Part shown: positions 53,457 through 64,000 of the stretch, piece by piece
Layout: each line of letters starts with the position of its first letter
Numbering within the stretch: the first letter of the stretch is position 1
Origin: Castanea sativa
Taxonomy: Eukaryota; Streptophyta; Magnoliopsida; Fagales; Fagaceae
Assembly (NCBI RefSeq): GCF_040712315.1
Contig: NC_134013.1
Location: 48,629,001 to 48,693,000 of the forward strand
Direction: 5' to 3'
DNA: 64,000 nt
Made by a program: the position numbers and the translations under genes
The notes under the pieces: generated by a model
Seen by the model: the letters and a program-made list of their open reading frames with translations, nothing else
Told to the model about the DNA's origin: nothing
Databases searched by the model: none

Positions 53457-55973
53457 ATATATTCTGATTTAGTGCCATATTCAAGTCATTTTAGTATAAA
53501 CTAAAAATCAAAATTCAAATCTTTCTCTTTAAATCCTACATTCAAACAAACCAGAAGAGTAATCTCTTAAATGCACAGAATCATCCATGCACACACCAAG
53601 GTAGAAATTGGTGGAATCCAAACTCCTGAAAAAATTGTGCAAGATATTTTTATTACTACGCCAGTCTCAACAAACTCTACTATTACATGCTTATTGAAAA
53701 AAAGACATGTTTTCCTTTATAGGAATCACAGAAGACATCTACGTCCCAACAGGAACTTTTGCTAATCTTTTGAGCAGGTAAGTAGACAATTTTGATTGCA
53801 CGGTATAGTTGGAGCACTCAAATTGTCAAGTGCTTAATAAACATAGTGCTGCTCTCTGTGATGATGTAAGAGTTATAAATATACATATCAATGAAATGAC
53901 AACCATAAGCCAGTGCTTCAAATAGAAACCTTTATGGATAAATTGGAAAGTGCCCTCCTGGAAATCCATGGAATTGATACTGGGGATGATAAGGCAAACA
54001 ACAATAGATTTCAACAGGGCACACCACCAATATCAGTTCTCTCATAATTGGCCAAGTGGAAGGAGCACTTCGCATATAGAGGATTTGAAATGACCATCTA
54101 TCAGAAACTCTTCTGTGCTTAATTATGAGTTGCTTTAAGTACCATACGCGCGTTTTATCCATTTGTATACTGCATGTGTAAAATGGTCTCAATTTCTCGA
54201 CAGGCATTGTCATAGCACACATTATAGAAGTCGTACTTTTGCATACCAATTAGAAGACCACTTCATATAAGTCAACCATGGATACGCATAGTGCTCTTCC
54301 ATGGTTGTCGTGGTTCCTCAAAGTTGCATATATAGTGGACGCAAGTTGTCACCAAAGCTTTGTTGAAAAAGTATATATTATAGTGTGCTGGACGCGATAT
54401 GATGTGGACACATGTCTAAAACTTATCACATATCCGCATTAAGCGCACTAGAGCACTAACTATTTTCGTTATGGACATAAGTCTTTTAATGTCGAATCAC
54501 ATTAATCATTTTTTTTCTTTCTCTCTATAATCTTCTCCATATTTTTCTTTTTAATAGTTTTCATTTATTTGAATAGGTTTAACTTCTATCGAGTTGGCCC
54601 TTTTTTGGAATCACACTAGGTTCGTGAAGCAAATTTTGAAGAAGTTGGATGTTCTTTTAGAAGGTTCAGCTAAAAGACTAAAATTCAAGGGGAAATTTTC
54701 AAAAGAAAAGGCGTTTCGAACATTTTATTTTAAAAGCTCGGCCAAACAGTTTTAGCATTTTGATGAAAGCAGACGAAAATTTTGATTTGGAAATGAAAAA
54801 AGGTATGTAAATTTTTAAAAATTGATTTTAAAAACATTGGATAACAGGGTTTTGAGGAAAAAGATAAAACCTTGTAGTTCTGCTTCGACTACATGGTTGT
54901 AATCTCGTATTTGAATTTGCTATGTGATTTTTAGTTAAGCTGAAAGTAAATTCTAGTTTAGATATAGGGTTGCAAATTTGCAACTGCGACTGTCTCGTAA
55001 AGAAAATGTACTAACTTTTTCCCAGAAAGCAAAAAAAAAAAAGAAGAAAGCGTTGGTACTCTTTAACTCATTAGAGTCCAATGTTTTCAACAAAGGCAGC
55101 CTTGCGAATTTAGGCTTTGAGGTGGGCTCCCCATTCCTCAAAATTGGGCTTTAAAATTGGTCTGTTCAAATAGAGACTGAATGGTTTTTGCTACAAAACG
55201 AAAACAGCAATGGAAATTTTAAAGAGACAATTGTTAGAAAATACCGGATTGAATTTAAGCCCAAATATTGAAACAAGGCCTTTTATAATTTGCAGGTTCG
55301 GAAACCATGTTTATTGTTACATCAACTTGGAGTTTGCAAGTTTGGTTTCGCGAGCTTCAACTTAATTCAAATGCAGAATCAGTAGTTCACTTACCAAAAA
55401 AATAAATCAGTGGTTAGGTAAATTATCTATGAAGAAGGGGGATGATTTGAAAGGGATAAAATTGTCAAGAAATTCTCACACTTAAAAAATAAATATTGAC
55501 TGAGGGCCGTCATTGCCTGCGTGACAATGTTAATGTGCCAGGTAAATATCCACACAAATTCATATTGAAGCCATTCAAACATTAAATATTGTAGGCCTAA
55601 GTGCATAAGCCATAATATGCAAGTGGTCTGGAAATTACTTTCGATTCAACTGGGGGTATCCTCATGATGTTACAACCTTACAACACATTTTGAGCAAATT
55701 TTTAAGATTTGAACTCCAACATTTGAATTGTCTATACAGCACAGCAATCCTCATAAATAACAATTTGTAAATTTTCTTGTATTTTGTGAGGATGCTTACA
55801 ACTCCCTTCAGCACTGTAAAGCAGAATGTTTTTTCCTAGTTCACGCCTAAATAACCCTCGTAAGTCATGAGATAACTAGACCTCTAATCCCCGTCAGTAT
55901 GCTAATTTGAGCAATTAAATTAAGAAATTTGAACACAAGAATTAATTATGGTACAAAATCGGCAAAATCAGAG
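53335..55973. other. Intergenic DNA 3' of the KH gene
   Basis: No confident gene. (TA)n at 53422-53455. Minus-strand frames at 53826-54249 (up to 105 codons) match nothing I recognise, but overlapping frames there keep sense-like runs such as GFPGGHFPIYP, so a decayed gene is possible. The last few hundred bases before 55974 should contain the 3'UTR of the KH gene. Confidence 0.5.
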
Positions 55974-56321
55974 TTAGTACTGGTAGCTTTGCTGCGCACT
56001 GATGTTGTGGTAGGCACCCTGCGGTACATTGATGTTGGGGTACGATCCTTGCTGGCCACTTGATTGATAGGGGCTTTGCTGAGCATTCATGTTCTGATAG
56101 GAGCCTTGGTAGCTTTGCTGAGCATTCATGTTCTGGTAGGAGCCTTGTTGAGCATTCATATTCTGGTAGTTCTGAGAATTCACATTTTGTCCACCAGAAG
56201 CCATGAAGGCCTGAAGGATACTCTGTGCTGCATTCAAGTGCTCAGAAGAACCCCGGATGTCAACAACACATCCAGAGCCACCAGCATGAGAGTCTTGAAG
56301 CTTCACTCTTGCCCCAACAAC
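55974..56321 (-). CDS. Terminal exon of a KH-domain RNA-binding protein gene
   Basis: Minus-strand exon with acceptor TTGTTCAG at 56322-56329 and stop TAA at 55974-55976. It opens VVGARVKLQDSHAGGSGC, then VVDIRGSSEHLNAAQSILQA and FMASGGQ. This is the second half of a type I KH domain (beta strands and last helix); the GxxG loop must lie in the previous exon. About 60 residues of Gln/Asn/Ser/Tyr-rich sequence follow, made of repeats of YQNMNAQQ and variants, like a prion-like low-complexity tail. The pattern LNAAQSILQAFM is typical of the last KH of plant poly(rC)-binding-like proteins (the FLK/PEPPER/HEN4 group), which bind RNA in the nucleus; I cannot say which member. Upstream exons were not found in this window, so the preceding intron is long or filled with transposons, or the gene is partial. 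No lesion is visible. Confidence 0.75.
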   Translation of the reverse strand, partial: VVGARVKLQDSHAGGSGCVVDIRGSSEHLNAAQSILQAFMASGGQNVNSQNYQNMNAQQGSYQNMNAQQSYQGSYQNMNAQQSPYQSSGQQGSYPNINVPQGAYHNISAQQSYQY

Positions 56322-57391
56322 CTGAACAAGAAATTAATTTTTATGAATTTTGAATATAGAAGTCCTGAATATGATATTGCATCGTGCTTAACAAGTTGAA
56401 AGCCCATAGAAGTTGAAAACCTAGATCCCTAACAAGCAGATAATTCAAAACTTATGTAAATATATGATGGCCAAATTTGGCATTCTACAAAAGGAAAATG
56501 CTTGTTTTTCAATTTTATAGCATTTGATATTTTGATGTTACTAGACTGACACCTTTACATGGAATGGAACTGAAAGTAGAGTTATCCAGGGTACAAGATA
56601 CATTGAAAGTGTAAAGAGCCTACGTACAAAGCACAAATCAAGGCTTGAGCCTGACATTTTTTAAGATACAAAAACTAAAGAAACTTGTAAATGTGACTAT
56701 GAATACAACATTCCTATATGAAATGATGCCATCAGCTTACTCTCTCTTTTTTCTTTTTTCTCTTCTTTTAAATGACAAGGAACACCCACATCCCACTTAG
56801 TAGGACAGAATAAACTCTGAATGCCTGGGATAACCCACAAACCACAGGTATCAGGTAAAAAGGCAAGGACACAACAAAAAGCCATCACACACAAGCACGC
56901 CTGGGACACAATTGCATGCATGTCCATGAAAGAGTGACGGAAAATTTGAAAAAGAAAAAAAAAAAAAAAAAAGGTGATAAATTACTTATCTCAAAAGCTT
57001 AAATTGTTAGAAAATAGTGAATTTAATCATTTAACCATTATTCTAACATGCCCTCACGTGTAAACCAAGACTATCCCTTAATAAGGGAGGCCCAACATGT
57101 GGGATTTATAACTTTTTAAATGAGACAATCACATGTTCAAAAGCTTAAGTGATGCAAGACAATATCAAACGATATCAATAGGAAATGTAAAGAACAAAAA
57201 TTAAAAGATAACCCTAACAATCAGAACTTAGGGGTTGCCTGGACTCAGCACAAAGCAAGAAAACTTAGGAATCAGCATCCAAGCTACTAGGAATCAACAA
57301 CCAACAATTTGGAAATCTCCAATTTCAATTTTATTCATCAAAACTTCAATCGTCAATAAAACCACTTGGAATATTTTTATAGAAGGACAAA
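56322..57391. other. Probable intron or upstream flank of KH gene
   Basis: No second KH exon was recognised on the minus strand. It contains a TCTTTTTTC tract (56740-56768), poly-A (56956-56972) and a segment with CACGTGTAAACCAAGAC / CCCAACATGTGGG (57054-57105) that looks like transposon debris. Confidence 0.45.
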
Positions 57392-57770
57392 ATTTAGCTA
57401 CCAAATTGAATGTAGCCTTAGGTTATAACCTTACTCAATAAAATATACATTACTATATATTTTGAAAATCTAATCGTTGAATTACATATTCTTTATGCTT
57501 TTAACACACATGTCAAATTTTGTGTCAATTGGATATTATTTACTATATGATCTATAAGTTTATATTTTATGCATAATTTTAAACAACAAATACTTACAAT
57601 TTAAACAATTTATTGATGTCATAGCTATTGATTGTTAAATTTCAAAAAAATTTGTAAACATGGAGAATATAAAAAGAAGATGTAATCCAATGGTGAATTT
57701 GTCAAAATTCACCTCCAGTAAAAAGATATTAAGTAAGGTTGTAGCCTTATGCTACAACCAATTTTATAAT
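57392..57770 (-). mobile_element. MITE, copy 2 of the 48880 family (inverted)
   Basis: The reverse complement aligns with 48880-49236: ends AATGTAGCCTTAGGTTATAACC and GGTTGTAGCCTTATGCTACAACC, interior GAATTTTGACAAATTCACC and ATAGCTATGACATCAATAAA. It has no coding capacity. Confidence 0.65.
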
Positions 57771-58059
57771 TAAAATTTTTCCTTTATAGAACTTCCAAGA
57801 ATAAAAAATAGTCCTATCTAAAAACAAAAGCTAATCTAAAAACTGAAACGAGTATCTATGGTGGATCTATTCATAAAAGTGTGACTATATTTTATGTTGG
57901 CCATCAACAATGCTCCTTTTCCCAAGCTTGGGACTGGCTGTGAATAGAATATATGACACTAAGCACAGACACAGGCAGAATAAAAATAAAAGTTTTTAAA
58001 TAATCCAATTTCCTATGAGATAAAGAAATTTAGAAATAATAAATTCCAAAAAAAAATAG
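57771..58059. other. Intergenic DNA
   Basis: AT-rich with no feature recognised. Confidence 0.5.
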
Positions 58060-59110
58060 TTGTCCCCGCATCATACTCCCCTGGTTTGAGAAAGCTCGAC
58101 CCTGGTTTGAGAAAGCTTGACCTCAAGTTTTGAAACATTGAAGGATTAGGATTCTGACACATAATACTTGCTTCTGTTCACAATCATCTTTGGGAGCATT
58201 GAGAATAAATAAACCTTGTACTCCAGCTCACTAAACTCTTCAGGAATCACAAAATTAATGTGTGGGTTTGGCATATCAACCTTTTCGACTTCATCAAGCT
58301 ATAGTTCTTGTACCATGGAGCATGCTTCAAGTATAGAGGGTTCTGGCCGAACTTCATTGATGCTCTCGCCTCAAGCGCCCTACAATCTGTTTAAGGAGCA
58401 CAGCCACTGGGCTAGATTCTAAACGTGATTGTGCCTAAGCAGCATGGCATAGGACAATTTGAGGAATTTCTTTACGTGTAGTTGAGGTGGATTAGGACTT
58501 TGATAGGTAAGTGGAAGGGCATGGTTTGAGGTAGTAAGAGCACTTGCAGCAGTGGAGCTAAATAGCTATATTTTTTTAGCTCATTGCTACAGTGCACATC
58601 TATAGATAGATGTGCACTGTTCATGAGAGCTAAAAAAAATTAATTTTTTATTTTGTGTTCACATTACCTTTTTATTGTGGTGTTTTTATTGTAGTGAGAT
58701 GTATTATTTTATTGTGGTAGATATATTATTTTATTGTGATTTTTATATTATTTTATTGTGTTGAAAGCTAAAATAGATCCACTGCTGTAGCATGTGTGTA
58801 GGTAAAATAGATAAAGTAACTTTTGGTGGAGCTAAATTGCTAAATTTTTAGCTCCACTGCTATGGATGCTCTAAGAAAGAAGGAAAGAAGAAAATTTTCA
58901 AGGGTTGTATAAACAATATCAAGAAAGAGAAGAAGAGAAGAGAGAAAAGAAGAGAAAAAACCACATGAAGGCCAACATACCTCAATACTCAAAAAAAACA
59001 CTATTTTTATTAATCAACTCTATATCTCCTTGAGTACATTAAACATATATATTGTCTCCTGTATTAGTAGTGTTAAGACTCCTAGTTTGACTAGTAAACT
59101 AAAAAATTAG
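58060..59110 (-). mobile_element. Degenerate minus-strand LTR-retrotransposon segment (copy A)
   Basis: Aligns by eye with 60830-62020: TAGGACAA.TTG.G with TACGTGT.GTTG, then GATAAG.AAGTGGAAGG and CCTAATTTGACTAGTAAACTA-type text. The minus strand at about 58260-58140 reads VDMPNPHINFVIPEEF, matched by IDFIIPEEFDDI in copy B. It is interrupted by a Harbinger MITE. No intact domain. The family (probably Ty3/gypsy) is uncertain. Confidence 0.5.
58538..58871. mobile_element. PIF/Harbinger-type MITE (TSD TAA)
   Basis: A 334-bp element with TAA on both sides (58535-58537, 58872-58874). The inverted ends are GAGCACTTGCAGCAGTGGAG and, reversed from the right, GAGCATCCATAGCAGTGGAG, both followed by CTAAA. 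The interior is TTTATTGTGGT-rich. The homologous site in copy B (near 61690) lacks it, which confirms the insertion. Confidence 0.88.
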
Positions 59111-59264
59111 TAAGGTAATAACTAATAAGACAATGACTTGAAACTTAAAGAAAACCTAAGATACTTAGGATCTCCTAAAAAATTCTAGACTTGACTATAT
59201 TACCAAAAAAAAACACTTCATTCACAGGGATTGTAGAATTAAATTTCTGCCCCTAATACAAATG

Positions 59265-59460
59265 TTTTTTGATAAGTAATATAACTTCATTGAATAAAGA
59301 AAAAAAATACAGGAAACCAAGGACACAAGCAGTGTAATAAGGAATCAGAAAAAAACAGCAAAAACTATAAAGTGAAGAAAGTACAACTATCTAACAAATC
59401 TGTCAAAGAATTAAAAGCAAAAACACCCGAAGGATTTGTCCACTCTAGCAAATGCCCCTA
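59265..59460 (-). mobile_element. Possible LINE 3' end fragment
   Basis: TTTTTTGATAAGTAATATAACTTC at the left edge reads on the minus strand as TTACTTATCAAAAAA, the usual tail of plant LINEs. Upstream minus sequence carries no recognisable RT. The right edge is a guess. Confidence 0.4.
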
Positions 59461-59596
59461 ATAAAAATTTACCAAAACATGTTGCATAAAACCCAAATTA
59501 AGTAATGCTTTTAGCCCAAGGACACATAACTAGACCTCTAAAATCACATAACTTCTATTTCAATTGGACTTCACAAATGACCCCATAAAATAAATT

Positions 59597-60772
59597 GGTG
59601 AAAATACCATTTTGGTCCCTACATTTTGAGGTCATAATCAATTTGGTCCCTACATTTTCGTAGCAATCAATTTGATCTCTCTTATTTTCAACTTACAGTC
59701 AATTTGGTCTTTACCGTTAACTCACTAACGAAAAATGCCTACGTGGCTAGCATCATACACAGTTGGTACATTTAAAGCTTATGTGGCTACCAAAGTAATA
59801 ATAAAAAACTCACATTAATTTTAAAAAATTACACATCACCATATGAATGAGTTTTTTTTTTTAATTTCTTAATTTCAAAGAAAGAAAAACGTAATCCTTA
59901 TTCTGGACAACCAACCATGAACCACCCCAAACTTGGGATTTTTTTATTTCTCCCTCGCCAAAATCACACTAGCTCAGCAAATCAAAGCCCAAAGAATATC
60001 AAACCCACCTGATATAAACCCAAATCAAAGAGAGAGAGTCCAGATCAAAGAGAGATTCCAAGTATTTGCTCTCTCCCTGTCTCATAGAAGAGGATGAGAG
60101 AGAGCCCAGATCAAAGAGCCCAGTCAGGATTACAACTTGCTCCTCGCTGTTCACTGCCATGAGCCACCATTTGCTTGCTCTCTCCCTCTATCTCTAATTT
60201 TCTTGGACTCATCCCTGCTGTAATGGAAGCCTCTATCATTTCACATAAGGATGCAGTCGGCTTAGAGCCAAGATGAAGCCGACAGCAGATATGGATTTGG
60301 GTTTGCCTTGTGTAGCGGTGTGGTGAGATCATAGTAGTTGGAGAAGAATTTACCTTAAGCGGTGGTAATGAATCTGGTTGTTTGTGTGTTTTGTGAGGGT
60401 GGTCTAGGTGGATCTGGGTTTGGTAGTAGTGGATTTGGGTTTGGTGGTAGTGCTGGACTGTTTGGTTGCTGGTAGCCAGTGGTGCTGCTGAACTGTTGTG
60501 TGTTTGTGCATGTGTGTGTAAAAATGCTGATGTGGCTTTTTTTGCCATATAAGTGTTGATGTGGATCCCTGAAATTCAGACATGTCAACATTGGCATGCC
60601 AACATTGCACACCATTAGCCACGTAGGCATTTTCCATTAGTGATTTATAGGTAAGGACTAAATTGACTGCAAGTTGAAAATAACATAGGCCAAATTGACT
60701 ATTATCATGTAGGGACCAAATTGACTATAAACCCAAAATGTAGGGATCAAATGGTATTTTCGGCTTTTCGCC
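59597..60772. mobile_element. Non-autonomous Mutator-like element 2
   Basis: 1176 bp with long inverted repeats: left GGTGAAAATACCATTTTGGTC, right reversed GGCGAAAAGCCGAAAATACC, then CCCTACATTTTG and GTCAATTTGG phrases repeated inward, with GCCTACGTGGCTA facing TAGCCACGTAGGC. Flanks AAATAAATT (59588-59596) and ATATAAATT (60773-60781) fit a 9-bp duplication with one mismatch. The interior has AGCCCAGATCAAAGAG twice (60020-60120) and a GTGGT-rich block whose minus-strand frame (60548-60111, His/Gln/Thr-rich) is probably fortuitous or captured. No transposase. Confidence 0.82.
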
Positions 60773-60781
60773 ATATAAATT

Positions 60782-62020
60782 TTGAATAGACAAATTTGTG
60801 TAGTAAAAAATTAATCTTCCATGGATGCATCATTCTTCCTTGGTTGGAAACCTAGAGTTTCAAAATGTTTGAAGAATAAGAATCATTGAATTTGAAACTT
60901 GCACAGACTCTTCAGTTACCTACGGAAGCATTAAGAATAATCCCACAATATCATCAAATTCTTCTGGAATGATAAAATCAATCCTTGGAAAGATTTCAGC
61001 TTAAAATCATTCTTGAAATTATCCATAAAATAACATCAATGTCTTCCTTGTTCTTGACTTTTCCATGATCAGTCTTATGCCCACCTTGCTCCATTGTCCT
61101 TATATTGCATTTTTTGTGTGTTCTTGAAATTGGACATGTGGTGAACTGTAAGGCTGGAGTTCTCTTTAATGTAACATCTTGATGCACTAAACGAACACGT
61201 GACAGCAAATTGGGCATCCATCAAATTTTTAAGGGATAACAAGTGCAATGAATGCCAACAAGGATGGGGATAAATTTGAGGGTCTAACTTAAATATTAAG
61301 AACTTGATCAGCTACCATTCTAGCAGGATGTTAGCTTTACCAAAATAGGAACTGTCAGCTTACCAAAGTTTCTTGCGTGGTAGACAAATCTTCTAACTTT
61401 GCTTTTACTGAACACACCCTTTCTTCAATTGTTGCAAATTTTCTTGGATTCTACAAAATCTTGAAGAAAAAAAAAATCCCAAAACCTTGAATTTAGTTCT
61501 ACATTGGTGACCACCATCTTAAATGAGAAATTTCATCAAGCAATTGGTGGAGAAACTTTCAACAAAGAACTTGTGGAAGGATTTTGGCTCTGATACCAAA
61601 TTGATGTAGGACAAATTGGGAGATTCGTCTACGTGTGGTTGTGGAGGATTTAGGGTTTTGATAAGAAAGTGGAAGGCCTTGGTTTGGGGTTGTAACAAAG
61701 AAGGAGAAAAGAGAAGTATATGGTGTTTAAGACATATATGAATAAGTACCCTAAACATTAGCAGAAGAAAGTGAAGCAGAAAAGAGAAGAGAAAACAAGA
61801 AAAGAACATTCAAAAACCAAAATGCCTTAATACTCGAAAAGAGAAAACAAGAAATGAACATTCAAAAACCAAAAATGCCTTAATACTCAAAACACTCAAT
61901 GTGTTTATTAATCAACAATATCTCTTTTTTTATAAGTAAAAAAAATGTCAAGATATTAATCAACTATTAGTATTTCTTGTACTAGTAGTATTAGGACTCC
62001 TAATTTGACTAGTAAACTAA
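60782..62020 (-). mobile_element. Degenerate minus-strand LTR-retrotransposon 5' part (copy B)
   Basis: The minus strand reads an LTR (about 62020 to 61604), then a tRNA-Met primer site (61598-61587), then a leader and a gag-like start (NPRKFATIEERVCSVKAKLE, about 61450-61390) with stops. Further left is IDFIIPEEFDDIVGLF. The left side ends at Mutator-like element 2. The LTR start is uncertain because a hAT fragment abuts it. Heavily decayed. Confidence 0.55.
61587..61598 (-). other. Primer binding site, tRNA-Met (copy B)
   Basis: GCTCTGATACCA on the plus strand is TGGTATCAGAGC on the minus strand, complementary to initiator tRNA-Met. It fixes the minus orientation of copy B and puts its 5' LTR at higher coordinates. 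Confidence 0.8.
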
Positions 62021-62306
62021 AAGCTAAGTTGCACCAACACAGACATGGGTACTAATACAAATACGAGGGTACGGCAATTTTTGAAAAATGAGGGTACGAC
62101 ACGGCGTGGGTACGGCAATTAAATAATTAATTAAATTTTATATTTAGGCATATTTTTTTAATATTTTTAGACATAAAATACGTTTATATCTAAAAATATT
62201 AAAAAAATATACAAATTATAAGGACACTTATATTATATTAAGTAAAATAAGAATTTTAAATTATTTAATAGTTTTAAATTGAAATAATTATATACTCAAT
62301 TATATA
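62021..62306. mobile_element. hAT-like terminal fragment
   Basis: GTTGCACCAACACAGACATGG then GAGGGTACGGCAATTTTTG resembles the ends of the complete element that follows (right arm reversed: GGGACTTGGCAATTTTTG). It is probably one end of a related copy into which, or beside which, the 62307 element inserted. No duplication found. Confidence 0.5.
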
Positions 62307-63298
62307 CTATGAAGCACCGACATGGCATTTCGGCCGCCGAACCCGCATCCAACGCGGCCCGACGCGGGGTGCGGTGAGCAATGCCGCTATTTGCACGTCG
62401 GTGCCGTGTCCCTTTTTTTTTTTTTTTCTCAGCACAATACGCGCCGAGTCGGGCCGACCCGCGCGGAATCGAGTCGATTCACACCGAATCGGTCCATATC
62501 GGACGCAATATACCGACGCTGAACCGGCCGATTCAGGCCGAAATCCAAAAAAAAAAAAAAAAAGGTGCGAAATGCACTGTTTGGACAAAAACAACAAAAC
62601 CCTATACCTCAACCTCAATCCGCAATTCTATCTCACTTCTCACTTCTCATCTTTTGCTCTCTCTCACTCTCTAGTCTTTGTGCTCCACGCCATGGCTCTC
62701 TGCCTCTGCTCTCTGTCTCCCTTCTCTCACACAATCTCACTCTCAACTCACTCTCACACTCACAATCTCAACTCACAACCTCACCAACCTGGCGACCCAC
62801 TCTCAAGTCTCAAGCTCAGGTATCAATCTCAAGCTTTCAATCTTAGTTTTTCATAGCTCTCACATGCTCTGACTATTACAATATTACTCAATGTGTCCGT
62901 GATAGTGTGATCTGATTTTTTTTAATTTTTTATATAAACTGTAATGTAATAATGTTGTGACTTGAGTTTGATTTTTTCTTTAGTTAATAGTTATTACTCA
63001 TTGTGATTTGTGATTGTGAATCTGTAAACTATGGGTTGTATTTAATTTATGGAATGTTTTAATTGCAAACTTGTGGGTTGTATTTAATTTATGAACATGT
63101 TTTAGCTATTATCTACTATTGCTCTTAAATTTGGTATATGTTTATATAATGTGAAAAAGTATACTTAGCAATATATTAAAAATATAAATAAAAATATTTT
63201 TAATAATTTTTAAATCGCCGAACCCACACCCTACTTTTTCAAAAATTGCCAAGTCCCACGCCCACACCCGAATCTGGAAACGCACCTGTGCTTCATAG
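62307..63298. mobile_element. Non-autonomous hAT element with exon-like insert (TSD ATTATATA)
   Basis: A 992-bp element flanked by 8-bp duplications ATTATATA (62299-62306, 63299-63306). Ends are CTATGAAGCACCGACATGG and, reversed, CTATGAAGCACAGGTGCG, with GC-rich arms. Inside, 62575-62870 looks like a plant gene 5' end: a CT-rich leader, ATG at 62692 in context GCCATGG, a Ser/Leu/His-rich frame (MALCLCSLSPFSHTISLSTH), and a donor-like CAG|GTATCA at 62820. No transposase. The low-complexity flanks make the duplication slightly less certain. Confidence 0.82.
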
Positions 63299-64000
63299 AT
63301 TATATATATACTCAATTACATATAGACTCATTATTTTTCCTTTACTACTGACTCTCTATCACGTCACAATTACAGTAAAAAGGTTATGAGATAACTGTGG
63401 TATTAGATTTTTTTCTTTAAAAAAATTGTAAATATTAATTAAAAGTAGTTAAGAGTTAAGATATTTGTCCCATCACGTTGGGCAAGGTGAAAAAAAGGAA
63501 TGGCTGAAACTTGTCTACCTTTCCAATGTAATCACCACGTTGAGGGGTTTGAAAACACAAATTAAAAAAGAAAACAAAAACTAAAAGATAGAATGGAGAC
63601 GGACAAAAGAAAAGAGAAAGGGAAAAAAGAAGAAAGAAGAAGAAGGAGAAACAGCAGCAAAAGATTTGGCGTGACCGGAAACAGCAGCAGAAGATGAAGG
63701 CGTGACCCGCGACTTCTGTGGGCAACCTGCTGCTTCAAGTACTTAGTGCAGCCCCTGCTTAGTCGTCTTTCTTCTTCCCTGTTTATTATTATTTTTTTCC
63801 AACCAATCCTTTGGTTCCAAATCTGAAAAAAGTCCAAAGTGTATGCTGAAAAAAGACCGTGAGAACCATTCACAGTTTTAAGAACTGTGCGGTTTTTTTT
63901 TTTTTGCTGTTGGCGTGTCCACCATGTCCACGCCATGTCGGAGAAGTGGAAAAAAAAAAAAAAAAAAAAAACCATTTGGACACCGGAGTATGGCAAGTCT
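63299..64000. other. Intergenic DNA with a MITE arm
   Basis: 63345-63412 (TATCACGTCACAATTACAGT ... AACTGTGGTATTAGA) matches the right arm of the MITE at 51241-51410. 63560-63660 is GA-rich; on the minus strand it is a CT-rich tract like a gene leader, with poly-A/T near 63891-63905 and 63950-63971. No coding exon was recognised. Confidence 0.5.

Noticed and set aside
53826..54249. Minus-strand frames of 62 and 105 codons
   Set aside because: No recognisable motif, no splice structure or leader; left as unassigned rather than called a gene.
60111..60548. 145-codon His/Gln/Thr-rich minus-strand frame
   Set aside because: Inside Mutator-like element 2 in a TGGT-repeat tract; overlapping frames are also open, which argues for composition.
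63562..63996. 144-codon minus-strand frame
   Set aside because: Begins and ends in homopolymer and CT-rich tracts; looks like a leader rather than protein-coding sequence.

Overview
This window is repeat-rich nuclear DNA of a plant, almost certainly a woody eudicot. It is AT-rich, full of poly-A/T tracts, (TA)n and (CT)n microsatellites, Ty1/copia and Ty3/gypsy Tat-lineage retrotransposons, and non-autonomous hAT, Mutator and Harbinger elements. The LTR style of the nested Tat element suggests Fagaceae, but that is an impression from memory and not shown by the sequence. The only convincing host gene is the terminal exon of a KH-domain RNA-binding protein gene (55974-56321, minus). No tRNA, rRNA, CRISPR or bacterial-type operon was seen.

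Layout. 1-7222 is the 3' non-coding part of a Tat element (Tat-A): tandem arrays, polypurine tract, 2.4 kb LTR. A truncated copia element (Copia-1: LTR, tRNA-Met primer site, broken gag) lies inside it. 7223-18726 holds Tat-B: a 5'UTR-like repeat region, a broken ORF1 split by a copia solo LTR (9085-10556), no recognisable gag-pol, an antisense intron-containing plant-mobile-domain (PMD) gene remnant, a 42-bp array and an LTR. 18727-22181 is LTR-like debris and unassigned DNA. 22191-23507 is a Mutator-like element with a perfect 9-bp target duplication, followed by a 2.3 kb fold-back built from dozens of ~29-bp units (23517-25791).

28141-47800 is one old copia element (Copia-2) that acted as an insertion trap. 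A 3.6 kb Tat solo LTR sits in its gag, a 10.2 kb Tat element (Tat-C) lies between protease and integrase, and a 1.0 kb hAT element sits in its RNase H. Tat-C has 97% identical LTRs and a single-frame pol with ten nonsense codons. It also has an eight-unit 151-bp array and a three-exon antisense gene, but no gag. 47800-64000 is intergenic DNA with small DNA transposons, the KH exon, degenerate minus-strand LTR-retrotransposon pieces, a second Mutator-like element (59597-60772) and a hAT element with an exon-like insert (62307-63298).

How it works together: nothing here forms a pathway. All transposon coding regions are broken. The most informative themes are the nesting order, antisense genes with well-formed introns in two Tat elements, and decay dominated by C-to-T/G-to-A changes.
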